Shown: positions 12,733 to 25,375, counted from the stretch's first letter. The stretch is DNA of 64,000 nt from Marthasterias glacialis (GCA_911728455.2 OU452230.1:9176377-9240376), one strand, 5' to 3'. Notes: generated by a model not told the origin, from the sequence alone. Numbers and translations: made by a program.

Positions 12733-15700
12733 GTAAGGGTGAACAATGAAGATACGACTGATGCATTTATAGTTTTAATGATATTTGGCTTATTTTGCTG
12801 TTAGCACCGCAATCGAATTTATAATTCAATGAGAACATATGCTGACAGTGTTGTGGCTTGTTATTTATAATGTTAAAACATGTTTTTATAGTACGTGTTG
12901 ATACATTTACAATGTTCCTTTTGACAATGTGGACAATACAACAAGTTGGCCCATGTCTGATGAAACTCTTGTGCCCCTCCCCCAATCTGACCTTGAACGA
13001 ATGGAAAGGTAATTTCGACGTTTAAAACGCCACCTGGCATAACCCAGTCACTGGCAATGCTTTCACCAGCAGTATGGTAGACGAAGTTGTCAACGATCCT
13101 ACGTTTGACAAAAAATTACATGGGCTGGAAGTACCAGTAACAAAAATCGGTTTGTTCGTCCACTTCGAACACAAATGTGAGGTTAATTTACGAAATACTT
13201 GGTAATTCTCTTCCCTCCTTTGTGCCAATGGGCATTAGACACTTGACACCGAACCACATTCCATCTTCACTATTGTCCATGCTTGTAGAGTTATTTGCAA
13301 TTACTGTTTACATCAATGATCGATATTGATAAGGCTATGTATTTTAGCGTAATAAGTTGTCATACTCATATAACGGTGCGGGGCCCATCACACAATCAGA
13401 GGTCAGCTGGCATACCTAGATATCTGTAAGTTGGATTTTAAAGATAGTTACATAGAAAAAAATACGAACCCTTGAACTCGTGCCCCTTGATCTGTGTTTA
13501 CGTTGGAGCTCAGGGATGGTATAATAATCAACACTCAACCCACCCATGGTACAAACCTCATTGAAAACAAGTATTTTTGTTGGCGAGTAGAAGTGTACAA
13601 TAAACCAAGATTTCAGTTTCCTGTTTTTGATACTGTACCGGTAAATGTTCGCTTGTACCCATCTTGCTTGCCCTGAGGGGCGAAATAAACAAGATAAATA
13701 AAATACAATTGTGTTCGAACCTGGTAGCATTTGTGAATATATATATAATATAAAGTAGAACGTGGAACACCAACTACCAGAGTCAATATTTCGTTTAAGG
13801 ATAGCATACTCTCTAAATGTAAAAGAGTACAATTTTCACTCTCTCGCCCAAGTGGTGTCATTTTGGCTCTTTTGAGAGTGAAACTCACTGTGAAATTGAG
13901 TGAAATTGGAGCTAACTTCACTCTGATTCAAGTTGAAAATACCCAACTTTCACTCTAAAAAGTGTTGAACGCCGTGGCTCTTTTCAAGAGTATTATGATG
14001 GACAAAACGAGTGGGTTTTCACTCGTTTACGTTTATAGAGTAACGAGCAATTCGGCACCGTCCACAGAGCTAAATAAAACAGATATTCGTTGACTTGCTC
14101 AGTGTTCCCGCGGCACAAAAACCCACAACTCGATATGACTTTTGTATATCATGCCGATCTTAATGCTTTGTCTTTGCATAACACAGATCCTAGGAGATGG
14201 CAACGTGGCCCAGAGCGTATTAAGTAGAAAAGAGTACGGGGAGTTTGTCTCTATCAACCTAGGATGGTTTGTTGCAGTCACCATGGGTGTTTATGCATCA
14301 GCGGGAGTTTCTGGTAGGCCCCTTTTTGTCTTTTGGCCGTTATTGTTGGGGCATTTGAATGGTCCTGTTTGAACTTTCTTGAATTGTGTACAAACAATAA
14401 TGTTTTAAGCCCGGTGTTAGCTTACTGGTAAGTTAATTTAACGGAGGAAAACAAGTATGTTTTCTTTAATACCAAATCACCCTGTTGGGTGTCATCTCAT
14501 CGTACCGTTTTCGCTGAGCCGAACTGCATTTTCATTTGTCCCAGTTTTTATAGTTTTTTGGGGGGTAAGACCTCTGAGTTGATATACACACACTATTCTC
14601 ACCCGGTGAGACTTGACGTGTAGTGGCCGAGCAAATTAGCGCATCGCAGTCCAGTTCTGTGGCCGAGTTATCGGACTGTGGGTTCGAATCCTGATCGTGA
14701 CACTTGTGTCCTTGAGCAAGACACATTAGGTATAATTGCTTCTCGTCACCCAGGAGTAAATACCTGTGAGAGTTTAGATCGTAGGTGTGAACGATTAGCA
14801 ACTTGTGCAGCCATTATGGTTGCAGATACTGCATACTCCGAAGGAGTTGAGATGGCTTCAGGAATGCTATTAAGGGCCCGATGAACAGAGGTAATAATAT
14901 TGAAAGGTGATTTGAAGGGCCTACTTATTTTGAAAGCGTACTAGGCTAGATCTTTCTGAAACTGATATTGACATTTTCTTTTCAATGTCCACCCAGGAGG
15001 ACACATCAACCCTGCAGTCTCGTTGGCCCTCGCTGTAGTTGGTAAATTCAGCTGGAAGAAACTGCCCCACTACATCCTGGCACAGATGTTAGGCTCATTT
15101 GCAGCTTCGGCTGCCCTCTACGGCGTTTATCTGGGTAAGTGCACAGAGTTAACGCTTTGTTTTTCTTCGCCGTTTTTTCTTTCAAAATGTACTTTGATTT
15201 TATTTTTAAGAAAAAAATAAGTGGAACTGCTCCACTTTTTGATCAATGAATTCGACATTCGAAATATGGATTCCTGGTTTTCTTACTGTTTATTAATAAG
15301 CTTCCATCAATTGCTTAACAAAACAACAACAAATAAACAAACAAACAAACAAACAAACAAACAAACAAACAAACAAACAAACAACCCAACAAACAAACAA
15401 ACAAACAAACAAACAAACAAACAAACAAACAAACAAACAAACAAACAAACAAACAAACAAACAAACAAACAAACAAACAAACAAACAAACAAACAAACAA
15501 ACAAACAAACAAACAAACAAACAAACAAACAAACAAACAAACAAACAAACAAACAAACAAACAAACAAACAAACAAACAAACAAACAAACAAACAAACAA
15601 ACAAACAAACAAACAAACAAACAAACAAACAAACAAACAAACAAACAAACAAACAAACAAACAAACAAACAAACAAACAAACAAACAAACAAACAAACAA

Positions 15701-18700
15701 ACAAACAAACAAACAAACAAACAAACAAACAAACAAACAAACAAACAAACAAACAAACAAACAAACAAACAAACAAACAAACAACCCAACAAACAAACAA
15801 ACAAACAAACAAACAAACAAACAAACAAACAAACAAACAAACAAATACCAAATAACTAGTATGGCTCTTATATCGATTATAAGAGTTGCATACAATGTAA
15901 TATAATATGCGTTTGGGTGTGACTACGTGAATGACATAACTTGTGTGTTTTCAACGTCCTTGTTTTGGATATTATAAAAGTACATGTCAATATAGCCGTA
16001 TAGTCCACAAAAGAAAGCCCTATCGTCCTTGATGATGCCCAGTTAATACATTGGTAAGATTGAAACTACGAATGGTCACAGATTAATACATAGCTTACGT
16101 GGTATAAAGATGGTCATGGTGGACAAATTCACTTACAATATTTTTGCTTGAAATGCTATAGTTTTCGGGTAATGAGTAAAACAGTTAGTTTTGATCCCGC
16201 GAGACCAAAACTCGATGTTCTAAAACAGTGAAAACATGTAAATGCTTTTTTTCATTAATTTCTCGAGACTCCGATGACCGATTGAGTTTAAACTTTCACA
16301 AGTTTGTTATTTTGTGTATTTATGATGGGTCACAAAGGCCGTTTACGAAACCACGGCTTGGGCTTGTGCTCCGGCATGGGCTTCGTCCGCCTGTTTGAAG
16401 TCCCGTAAGCAAAGCACGCATTTTCTAAATAAACGACGGAGCCTAAGCCCAAGCCCAAGCCGAAGTCGTGGTTTCGTTAACGGCCATCAAGTGGGGATAC
16501 TGGTGTTGAGACAATTACCAATGCTGGTCGCGTGCTTTAAACCTCGCTGGTCAAGGTGTTGAAACTCCCACGGTCCCTCTCAATGTATGCACCTAAGTTG
16601 TTCCCATGAAGATTAATTCTGCAATTCACGAACGAATTCCTATCAAAATTACGGTATGTTTGCCAATTTTATCGACACATATGCCTTTACATTAGTGAGC
16701 ACTTCGGCGAAGGGTGCGGTGTCCAGTTGAATTAGTTAACAGTGTGGTATTTTAAAAGGAAAATTTAGCTTTATATGCTTTGATTTTCGGTGACTGGCCA
16801 TTGCGTTACTATGAAACACCGTCAACGACAGTCACAATCATTCATGTTTGCGAAACATTAGAGGATGGCCCACCTTTCTTTTGTTTACAAACACTGACCA
16901 CCATTTTGTATTGGAGGCTTTGAGTATGACAACATGTACAAACTAGTTTGGCAAACATTTGCCCATTTTTGTAAAAAAAATAAAACCATTAATTGTAAGT
17001 GACTATACCGGTATAACTAGTAGACTTGTGGGTATACGAACCATGTATACATTTTGGGAGGAGTGGTGGCTCTGAAAAGACCCGGTGTGTTTTCGACGTT
17101 GTGAACAGTATACTCTGCTCATCTTCAGCAGTCCAGCCATCTCCTGAAGACGAGTAGCTAGGACACTTACTGTCGACTGTTCGAAACGTCGAGACCACAC
17201 CGACTCTTTTCAGAGCCACCACTCCTCCCAGAAGAAATTCATACATGGTTGTACCATGGATGTAGACTATTTCTACCTTCATGGTTGTACCCGCAAGTTA
17301 GTTTACTAGTTATAGTCACTTATCATACACACCATGCATAGCTTAAAACATCACTCACCCTTAAGTGTAAGTTTTCTTTTTGTCTTGGACAGTAAATTGT
17401 ATTTATTATTAATATGGTTATTAATTTGGTAGCATTATTGGTCAAAATCATAGCAAACTGTTGTATGTTTTGCAGTGAGGGCCGCCCACCTTTACCAACC
17501 ACGGTTGGCAAAACTCGCGGCTGTGACGTTGCAAAAGAAAGGTCGATACAGAAACGTATGCCTACCTTGCATCCAAACTTTAATAATAAGAATAATGATA
17601 CCATAATGTTATATAACAAATTCTTAGGTATTAAGTTTGTGAAGCTAAATACATGGTAAACATACAAACATAATTATAGCCTACACATACGCCTATCTCG
17701 CCCACAAAACAAAGGGCTTTGGTAGAGTTTGCTTTATAATTATATCTATCACTATCGGTTGCCATCTCTAGAACCAGCCTATGTTCTTGCTTTTTGTTTC
17801 TCCTTCTAGACGCATTGAATAATTTCGATGGCGGCGTTAGGCAGGTTCTGGGTGAGAACGGTTCGGCTGGTATATGGGCGACCTACCCTAAGCCTTTCAT
17901 CAGTATACAGACGGGTCTAGGTGATCAGGTAATTTACCACTGGGGGGGATTTTACTAAAAAAAACAAAAAAACAAAAAACCAAAAACGTAAATGTACTCT
18001 GGTCACCTTGACTTAATTTATGATCAACACTCCGGTCTTTAGTGCGGTATAAATCACTCTGAGGACATTCCAGAGTTGGTGGGTAATCAAACTCTAGAAT
18101 GCTGTTTACAACTAGTCTGCGCACTGCCCGCAGCGTTTAACTTGACATCAGCCTGAAGAGTCAACTAAACCCGATCTCAACAAAATGTCTCCTGACACAA
18201 GAGGTCGCTGTTTAACATTGCAGATACTGAAGTTAAAGGTTCACAAACTATTACCAATGATCTTCACACGGGAACCAACCACTAAAAAGGACGCCATTCA
18301 TTGCCAGACACAATTGCCAGTTGGTCGTTTATGGACAACTTAGTTGATGAGCATCTACTTTTAGGCTTGGAAGGGGTGGGGAGGGATTCAAGAGGCACAT
18401 TTTGTCATTTTATCCAATTTCCTTATTTCCAATCCCATTGGCATTTAATTGACAATTTTTCTTGAGTTAATGTTGTGGTGGATGTGGTGCCCTTACACTC
18501 ACCAACTTACAGGGCACTTTACACAATGGAACAATGCTACCCCACAAGGTTTTCTTTGTTCTAGTGCTACCCCACAGAGGAATTCTTCAGAAAAGGGAAT
18601 GATAGAACAACCATATGTAAGGGTGTGTGTGTGTGTGTGTGGGAGGGGGGGGGGGGGGGTTGGAAACCCAGGTTTTACTTCACACACAATTTGCCATTTC

Positions 18701-20823
18701 GTTCATGTTGACAATTTAGAAGTTAATTTATAATCAATCTAAGCATTGTATTTTGGACGATGGTAGATTCTCGGCACAGGTATCCTCGCGTGCTGCGTCT
18801 TGGCCATCACGGATAAACGCAACGACGGAGCCCCGAAGGGTATGGCGGCCATGATGGTTGGATTGTCGGTGCTGGGTATCGGCTTGGCGTTCGGCTACAA
18901 CTGTGGCTACGCCATCAACCCGGCCCGTGATCTTGCCCCTAGGCTCTTCACGTACTGTGCCGGATGGGGAGTGGATGTTTGGGTGTAAGTCGTCGTTCAG
19001 TGACGGTTTGTCAATCTCCAATAATTTTGAAAAAAAATGTAATAATCCTCGTTGTCCAGACAGACGAGGGCGCTGTTCAAAACCGATAACATAGCGATGC
19101 GCCGCATTAACAGCACACTCCCCATAGCAAGCAACCAAAGATAATGCTAAATATTAAAAAAAATACTCATAAAATATTTAAAAATTTTAACTTTTACCGC
19201 CAATTTTTAGTAGGTTAGTGTAGAATGTTTGATCTATCATGCCCATCCAAAATGAAATCGCCCAAAACGAGTAAACTGCCCGAGGCCTATCTTGGAAAAC
19301 TGGCCCTACGCTTTTTAGCTACATAGGGCCATTTTTAGAGGCCTAGTGTACCCCAAAAATGCTTCAGGTTGAAAGTCAACAATCCCTGGGGCACAATGTT
19401 GGACTATTTTTGAACAATCGAATAAAGCCAAGACCTTCAAATCTTTGATTTACAGAAAATAGTTGTTGTTTTACATGCTTATTAATGAGGCTTTGTGCAC
19501 GGTTTTCTCTCTATTTTAGTGCAGTACACTCATACCATGACGTCATTATATAAAAACTCTGCCTTGGATAAGAAAAAAAAAATGTGAACAGACAGAAGAC
19601 AAGTACTCCCTAGAAACTAAGCTTTGCGGTAAATTCTCGAGATCGTGTTTAATTTCTGAGTTGTAATAATACTCTGGCTGTTCTGAAAAGAGTGGTAATC
19701 CAACTCACCAAAGAGATATGATCTAAACCATAGTGTTTAGCTACAAACCTTGGTTTGCAGATTGCTTCCCTCTATTCAAAGCTTCAGTCCTGCTTAAAAA
19801 CAAATTCTGGTCCTGACCATCTTTATTTGTTGTGTGTTTTTGTTTATTATTTTGCAGACCCAATGGTATGCATTGGTGGTGGGTTCCCATAGTTGGCCCC
19901 TGCCTTGGGGCGATAGCGGGCTCTATGACGTACCTGCTTTGTGTGGAACTGCACCACACACCGGAGGCTGAACTGCCGATGACCGAACTGGACGATGAGT
20001 ACGGTAAATATTTATGTGTTTTACTCCCGTGAAAGAACGCCTTATAAAAGAAAAGATAAATTGTGTTGGTTTTAGATTTGTTATCATAATATCCGTCATT
20101 GTGTGTGCCATTTGCGAGGGCGGTATTTTGTTTGGCACCTAGAAAATCAACAAGGAGATGGCTCACATGGACCGAACTTCCAGGTGCTATGAATAACGCC
20201 ATATACCGGCCTTTAGAATTGTGCAGTCTAGTATGGCACCAAGCGTGCGGCACATGCGTTTTTGGGGGACCGAAGTTGGATTCTGAAGATCGCAAGTTGT
20301 CGCAATTCTATTCTTTCACTGCTGTGCCCCGAACCGGTCCATAATATAGCCATGGGCCCAGATCCACTGTTTGCTTTTGGGGAAAAACCTTAGCTTAATG
20401 TCGTGCTCTTTACGTCAGTCACGCTGACATTCGTGGGTTAAAAACTGGATGATTGGCAAAATATTTTAAACCGGTGAATCGTGTATATTCCATTTCTAAT
20501 GATTTGTGGGCAAATTATCTAAGACATACCGAGGTTTAAGAGGGATCTTTTACTGTCACTTAATCCCAAGTCCCAAAATAAGCGGTTGATAAAAAGGTGA
20601 AAGCATTGTCTGGCTGGTTGCTCTTAAAACCAAAATAGCTTTAAGTTTTTCGCCTGTGGAGAATCGGCCCTTAAATCTGAAAATTTGTTTTGTTCCGTGT
20701 GACGTTTAAACAAAAAAGGAGTTCATGAATTTTCTTTCCATTTATCTGTTTGTAATTCTAGCTACGTCGGACGTCGTGATGAAGCAACGAGACAGCGATG
20801 CCGTGTACAGCAATCCCCTGTAA
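12649..20823 (+). CDS. Aquaglyceroporin (AQP3/7/9/10-type MIP channel), AQP-A, seven exons
   Basis: This is a membrane channel for passive transport of water and glycerol-like solutes. Joined coding exons are 12649-12732, 14187-14313, 14997-15134, 17810-17928, 18767-18984, 19858-20003 and 20762-20823. They give 297 residues, the usual size for the family. The first half-helix box is GGHINPAVS (NPA at 75-77). The second is GYAINPARD (207-211), where Asp after NPAR is the aquaglyceroporin signature. By alignment spacing the ar/R constriction residues are W55, G195, Y204 and R210, close to bacterial GlpF and AQP3. Six hydrophobic segments are present. The short acidic C-tail ends YSNPL. The start ATG sits in a strong context (A at -3, G at +4). 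All introns are GT-AG, and phases are consistent throughout. A tandem paralogue follows at 26300. The exact vertebrate orthologue cannot be decided without a tree. Confidence 0.93.
12733..14186 (+). other. AQP-A intron 1
   Basis: GTAAGG to ACACAG. It carries a CTCTCTAAATG-family MITE at 13807-14042. No additional exon is needed, because the phase-0 junction restores the family reading GTFLLM-ILGDG. Confidence 0.85.
13807..14042 (+). mobile_element. CTCTCTAAATG MITE family, copy 3 (in AQP-A intron 1)
   Basis: Starts TACTCTCTAAATGTAAAAG and ends CGTTTATAGAGTA. It has the internal TTTCACTCTCTCGCCC and GGCTCTTTTGAGAGTGAAAC blocks of the family. Confidence 0.85.
14187..14313 (+). CDS. AQP-A exon 2
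   Basis: 127 nt after acceptor ACACAG. It encodes the end of TM1 (ILGDGNVAQ) through TM2 up to SG just before the first NPA box, and ends in phase 1 at GTAGGC. Confidence 0.9.
14612..14935 (+). mobile_element. tRNA-derived SINE, copy 1 (AQP-A intron 2)
   Basis: The tRNA-like head has an A-box-like TAGTGGCCGAGCAAATTAGC and a perfect B box, GGTTCGAATCC at 14691-14701. The body (GCTTCTCGTCACCCAGGAG, then GCATACTCC..AGGAGT and GATGAACA) is shared with a second copy at 59141-59410. It lacks a full cloverleaf and sits in an intron, so it is not a functional tRNA gene. Confidence 0.8.
14997..15134 (+). CDS. AQP-A exon 3
   Basis: 138 nt after acceptor ACCCAG. It encodes GGHINPAVS with the first NPA box, then TM3 ([11 protein letters not shown]) to VYL. 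It ends in phase 1 at GTAAGT. Confidence 0.93.
15329..15845 (+). repeat. (AACA)n tetranucleotide array, about 517 bp, in AQP-A intron 3
   Basis: An almost pure tetranucleotide array, broken by the same ACAACCCAAC interruption at 15381-15390 and 15781-15790, exactly 400 bp apart. It produces long spurious frames (Asn-Lys-Gln-Thr on plus, Leu-Phe-Val-Cys on minus) that are not genes. Confidence 0.97.
16040..16556 (+). mobile_element. Repeat family C, copy 1 (with an internal hairpin insertion)
   Basis: Shared words in order: ACATTGGTAAGATTG, GATGGTCATGGTGGA, GAGACCAAAACTCGATG, ACTCCGATGACCGATTGAG and ACAATTACCAATGCTGG. Related copies lie at 26874-27206, 33255-33485 and 61505-62492. A separate hairpin occupies 16337-16485. 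Confidence 0.65.
16337..16485. repeat. Inverted repeat (about 45-bp arms) inside repeat C
   Basis: The left arm starts GGCCGTTTACGAAACCACGG and the right arm ends GTGGTTTCGTTAACGGCC. The arms share a repeated AAGCCCAAGCC / GGCTTGGGCTT word. Confidence 0.8.
16998..17321. mobile_element. Hairpin element D, copy 1 (long terminal inverted repeats)
   Basis: Outer arms AGTGACTATA / TATAGTCACT flank inner mirrored words GGGAGGAGTGGTGGCTCTGA / TCAGAGCCACCACTCCTCCC and CGACGTTGTGAACAGTATAC / CTGTTCGAAACGTCG. No coding capacity. It lies in AQP-A intron 3. Confidence 0.8.
17810..17928 (+). CDS. AQP-A exon 4
   Basis: 119 nt after acceptor TTCTAG. It encodes loop C and the start of TM4 (DALNNFDGG to GLGDQ) and ends in phase 0 at GTAATT. 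Confidence 0.9.
18622..18661 (+). repeat. (GT)n followed by a G-rich run
   Basis: A GT dinucleotide run followed by a G run, in AQP-A intron 4. Confidence 0.9.
18767..18984 (+). CDS. AQP-A exon 5
   Basis: 218 nt. It encodes the rest of TM4, TM5 and the second box GYAINPARD, then [10 protein letters not shown]. It ends in phase 2 at GTAAGT, which restores Val before PNGMHWWW across the intron. Confidence 0.93.
19196..19530 (+). repeat. Interspersed repeat X, copy 2 (AQP-A intron 5)
   Basis: Starts CAATTTTTAGTAGGTTAG, exactly as the copy at 30656. It also shares AACGAGTAAACTG, GGGCCATTTTTAGAGG, GAAAGTCAACAA and CCTTCAAATCTTTGATTTAC. The two AQP copies lie in non-equivalent introns, so they are independent insertions. 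Confidence 0.8.
19858..20003 (+). CDS. AQP-A exon 6
   Basis: 146 nt after acceptor TTTGCAG. It encodes [12 protein letters not shown]6 ([11 protein letters not shown]) and the start of the acidic cytoplasmic tail. It ends in phase 1 at GTAAAT. Confidence 0.9.
20762..20823 (+). CDS. AQP-A exon 7 (terminal)
   Basis: After acceptor TTCTAG it encodes the last 19 residues plus a split Ala, ending DAVYSNPL and TAA at 20821-20823. Confidence 0.85.
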
Positions 20824-21175
20824 CTGAGCCCCATTGACGATCGAACGTGGGCGTGTGCACGTGTGGTGTTAACTACACACCCGAAGTGTTTAAACAAATG
20901 TATTGGTAGTGTACTATTTCTATAACCTATGATACCTTAGCATCATTGAATAATAAGCATGGAATAGCGTGTACGTAGAAGAATGGCGTATTTAACTTCA
21001 TTATTGAACACATGTATAGTGCGTTATTGTGTACATGGATAGTGTTTTAATTTAATTACAGGTTCTAAAAAGCACATCTAAACATAATGATGATGTACTC
21101 ACGTTTTGAAGTTTAGATTGTATATTAACTTAATGTTGCATGACCCAATGCTATTCAACATCATAATGCAGAGTA

Positions 21176-21181
21176 AATAAA
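21176..21181 (+). terminator. Candidate poly(A) signal of AQP-A
   Basis: AATAAA about 350 bases after the stop codon, in AT-rich sequence. Upstream AATAA variants also exist, so usage is uncertain. Confidence 0.5.
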
Positions 21182-23014
21182 ATCATGCGTTCAAAAACAA
21201 TATTATAGTAGTTTTAGTTGTACAAACAATATAAAATAATACTAAAAATATGCGGCATTTCAGCAGAAATATTTCTTATAAAAGTAACATTTCCATGTAA
21301 CCATGGAGCCTCCATGATGTAACCAGGCCAAAAAATCTGCTTATGAATAATAAACAGTTCACAATTAGGCTTGCTAATTTGGAAAGTCAGGCTCTGCATG
21401 TTTTACTAATTTTCTGAGGTGATTTATTATGCAGAGTGTAAGGTATGAATCTAGTTTGAAATTACCACAAGAGTTGTCGAGTGAAGCGGGGGACTTTGGA
21501 ACGATAGGTGGCAGCAGACTTACCAGGTAATTGTCGTTGTTTACGTAGTTATGAGTATGCGCACATTTCTGAGAACTATGTAATTACTAATCTGGTTCCC
21601 AGACCCAAAAATCTCCGACTATTCTTGCGCGATTTTAGGGTGCAGTATCACCCAAATGTCACGTGACAAAAAAGAACAAATTCCTCCTTTTCCGAAAATA
21701 TCCGAACTGCTCCACACTCGTTGCTTTTCGTCAACATTCGGACAGTGTCATTGATGGTTGGACATTTCTTTTGTTGATAAAATTCACAAATTTTGCAGAC
21801 GCATCCCTTTATCTCTCCCCCCCCCAATCAAATTCAACACTATATTTGAATATATTTTTAACATTTTCACAAACTGATTATCCCAGGCTTTTTTAAATTA
21901 AACAAAGCCCGCCATCAGCGCTCCGTTTTTATCCATTGACATCGTCCACCTTTGGTGACAAGTAATTAATATTTATATACGTTACGTCATAATCTATGTT
22001 TAGCTTTGGATGATGCCCGACCTAAGATTTTCAACAGGGAACCAGGGTCAGGGAACCAGACTAATTACTTTATATGTCTGCTGCAACCTAGCATCCTCAA
22101 AAATAAATATTAACAAAATGTTATCCTAGGAATGACAACGACCCCCCAAAAATACCAAAATGTCGTAAGTGATGAATGAACAAAACCCAAAACGTGATTA
22201 TATCGCATTTTGTGAAGCGCCCTCAATACACAAATCTCATTACGGACGCTAGGTTGGCATCGTAATCAGATAAAGCGTCGTCCCTCTACGGTCAAAGGTT
22301 GTCCACGGCTAATAATAGTCGTCTCTGCTAATTCGTGAAAATGCTCATCAATACGACGTAGGTGTAGGCACTGAGCACGCCATCCATGGGATTGCATGGC
22401 TTGGGGGAGCCGTGCGAGAACTAGAGCACTATTAAAGGTAAGACATTCGCCATCAAACATGTAAGATAAATCAGTTGTCGTTTTACCACAGGCTGTTTTC
22501 ACGGAGCCAGGTCCTGTACTATTTGATATCAGAGGTGTCGTTTTTTTTATGTTTGTGCATTCAGACAAATCCACATTGTGGTCGGACCTTCTCATGCAGC
22601 CGTATTTCCGTATTTCCCCTCGCGTGCATGTAGTATTGTCATTACTTTGTGTGTGACATTCGGCACTACTTATAACGGGCCAGCATTATAATGGGGTTTA
22701 TGCTTTCTGCAGCTGCCTTCAAAATCGTGGCCGTACACATGTGACGACCTCGACACTAGGTCGGTTCAAAAAGGTTAGATTTTATTGACTGATTTACCTG
22801 CATATATAAATCACATATATGTAATTACTTCTGTGGGTTCATTATTATGCGATTAGGTTGTAGTTGTAGTTTTGTACACTAAGGTATAATAGTTGACTGC
22901 GGTCCCGACTTTACGTCTATGGGTGTATTGTATATTACGTCTATGGGTGTATCAAGTGTATCGTGTGTTATTTTTTAAAATGTTTGTTTTTGTTTTTTGT
23001 AATGACTATCGTGT

Positions 23015-23128
23015 TGGTAAGTGATGATCCTTTGGAACCGGAAGTGCAGTGTCAACGAATGGTATACATACATGTACATGAGCATTCGTTACACTGCACT
23101 TCCGGCTCCAAAGGGTCATCACTTACCA
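23015..23128. repeat. Inverted repeat with about 45-bp arms
   Basis: The left arm TGGTAAGTGATGATCC..GGAACCGGAAGTGCAGTG is mirrored by CACTGCACTTCCGG..GGGTCATCACTTACCA around a loop of about 20 to 25 bases. Confidence 0.85.
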
Positions 23129-25189
23129 GCAGGATAGGTTCGGAGACTCAATTGTTCACAAACCGCATTGGCGACACTACTGATCTTCTCTCTAATTAGA
23201 ACAAGAACAAAATGATAACAAATATCTCAAAGAAAATGCATCGTTAAATAATATGTGTGTGCAAATTTCATTAAAAAAAGGTTCAAGGGAACTAAACCTA
23301 CATATAAGAGGACTGAATCTAACATATTTATAAGTGTCTGAGTTTGTGCGTTTTCAGTTTCGATTCAGCAGTCTATGCCTGCCCTTGATCCAAACTTGAG
23401 ATCATTTACAAACACAAACACAAACGCTCACAACGCAACCCCGGCAATACGGGTCGTCATAATCATTTAGAGAAAAGGATCTGTGTCGTGACCTGCCAGC
23501 CCCGTCAGCGAATGCTTACAAAGAAGCTCGACAAATAAACCTGCAGATCACTTGAATATACGGCACCGTCCTTCAAGTATCGTTAACATCAATTAGTATG
23601 GTAATCACAATTAGTTGGACGGATGCATGACGTTTGAAAGGGTTGTTCACTTTGATATTACCCCAAAGGGCGAACACACGCACACTCATGCAAATCGTTC
23701 GTAAAATTTAAAATATATTTGTATACAATAGTGCTTTAATAGAATGAACAGGCATGGTTTACAGTTTCAGAGTGATTATTCAGCTCTTGACATATACACA
23801 TGAAACTACTTTCTATCGAAGTAATACGATTCTAATAAGAACACTGACTGACTTAAAGTGAAATTATAAGAAGTATCTCCAAGAGAAATGTATGAGCAGC
23901 CGAACCAGATCATGAAAATGGTCAGCAAGCCTTGGGTTTTTGTGATATTATGAGATGACTATCCGAAGTGCATTCAAGCTTCCCTTTTATCACAGCTTTC
24001 TCAACTGCACGTTCGTCATGATTTACCATGAACATCACTCGCAATCAACTTAATTGAGCAATCTAATCTGAGCTTGATGCTTGAAAAGGCTGATGCTTTC
24101 GAAAAAGAGAAATCACCCAACATCAAGATCTAACACCTAGTCTTCCCTCCAGACGAAAACTCATTTAATCCGATTTTCCACGTTCATGGCCGACGGAGGG
24201 CTAACAGTGCAGAGATTGTGTAGTGTGTGTAGTGATCTTGGCTCGCGTCTAAAGTCTACTAAGAGATTCACCATTATGATAATTGAAGTTCGGTTCAATG
24301 GCAATAATTGCGTGCAGCTGAATAGAGCCTTCGTTATCGAGATATTATGTTTATCATGAAATCGGATGCCATATAGCCGTATGGATTGAATTCTAAAATT
24401 ACAGATGTCTTTAAAGGTCTCTCTGGTATAACATTTTCAATAAAATGACAAATTCTGATGAATTTTCATTAATTTTATAAACATGGAAACATGCTAGTTA
24501 CTACCGTGTCAATTAAAACAAAACAAAAAATAACGAAACTCTATGTTTACTCCGAAGTAATAACTAAGCTAAATAAATTTACTACAATTTCACCTTCAGC
24601 TGTACACATTCACTGACAAATCAAGAAGTCTGGTTATTCACGGTGTTCTCGAAAACGTGATCGCCAAAGTTAATGAAATTCACACAGGTTGTGTGTGGGC
24701 CCTATGATATGTTCATAGAAGAACTATAGGAATGGAATGAATAAAAAAAAGCCCACATAAATACTGCATCTTGCCTTTAAAAGTACACTTCCTATCACAA
24801 CGTCTTGCTCTCCTGGGATGCTACGCAAAAATATCTCTACCAGATGATTAACATTAGTGAGCTATACTGTACCATGTGGAGGACTCCCCAAATGAAAACT
24901 GATAGAGGCATTAGTCTGTGGAGAATAATCAGCGTATATATATATCCCGTGCGGTGTTCGGCTTCTTGCGCTGTTCTGTAGACTTTTTATCATGGTGCAG
25001 CTGTCTTGTCTTTCTTCCAATCATAACCAATGAAACCAATCGGAGGCTGGAAGGGAAACATGTTATGATACATTCAGGGAATCTGATAAAGATGGCTGCA
25101 GTGTGATAAAGGTCTTGACCGTAATTGTATAGCGCCCATTACTACACGTTACAGCGGACGCTCTTTCTTAAAAAAAGGAACAACACACC

Positions 25190-25375
25190 GAACAACCAAC
25201 CAACCAACCAACCAACCAACCAACCAGCCAACCAACCAACCAACAAACAAACAAACACCCCCTAAAAAACAAACAAACAACAACAACATCAACAAACAAA
25301 CAAACAAACAAACAAACAACCCAACAAGCAAGCAAACAAACAACAACCCAGAAAACAAACAAACAACCCAACAAT
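25190..25375 (+). repeat. (AACC)n then (AAAC)n simple repeat
   Basis: A run of CAAC/AACC units that changes into AAAC units. It gives spurious Val/Cys/Leu-rich frames on the minus strand. Confidence 0.95.

Noticed and set aside
14621-14710. Possible functional tRNA gene
   Set aside because: Good A- and B-box words, but no seven-base acceptor stem. The sequence continues into a body shared with 59141-59410, so it is a SINE.
15221-15895. Long open frames of Asn-Lys-Gln-Thr (plus) and Leu-Phe-Val-Cys (minus)
   Set aside because: They are translations of the AACA microsatellite in all frames. The unit lacks stop codons, so open length means nothing.
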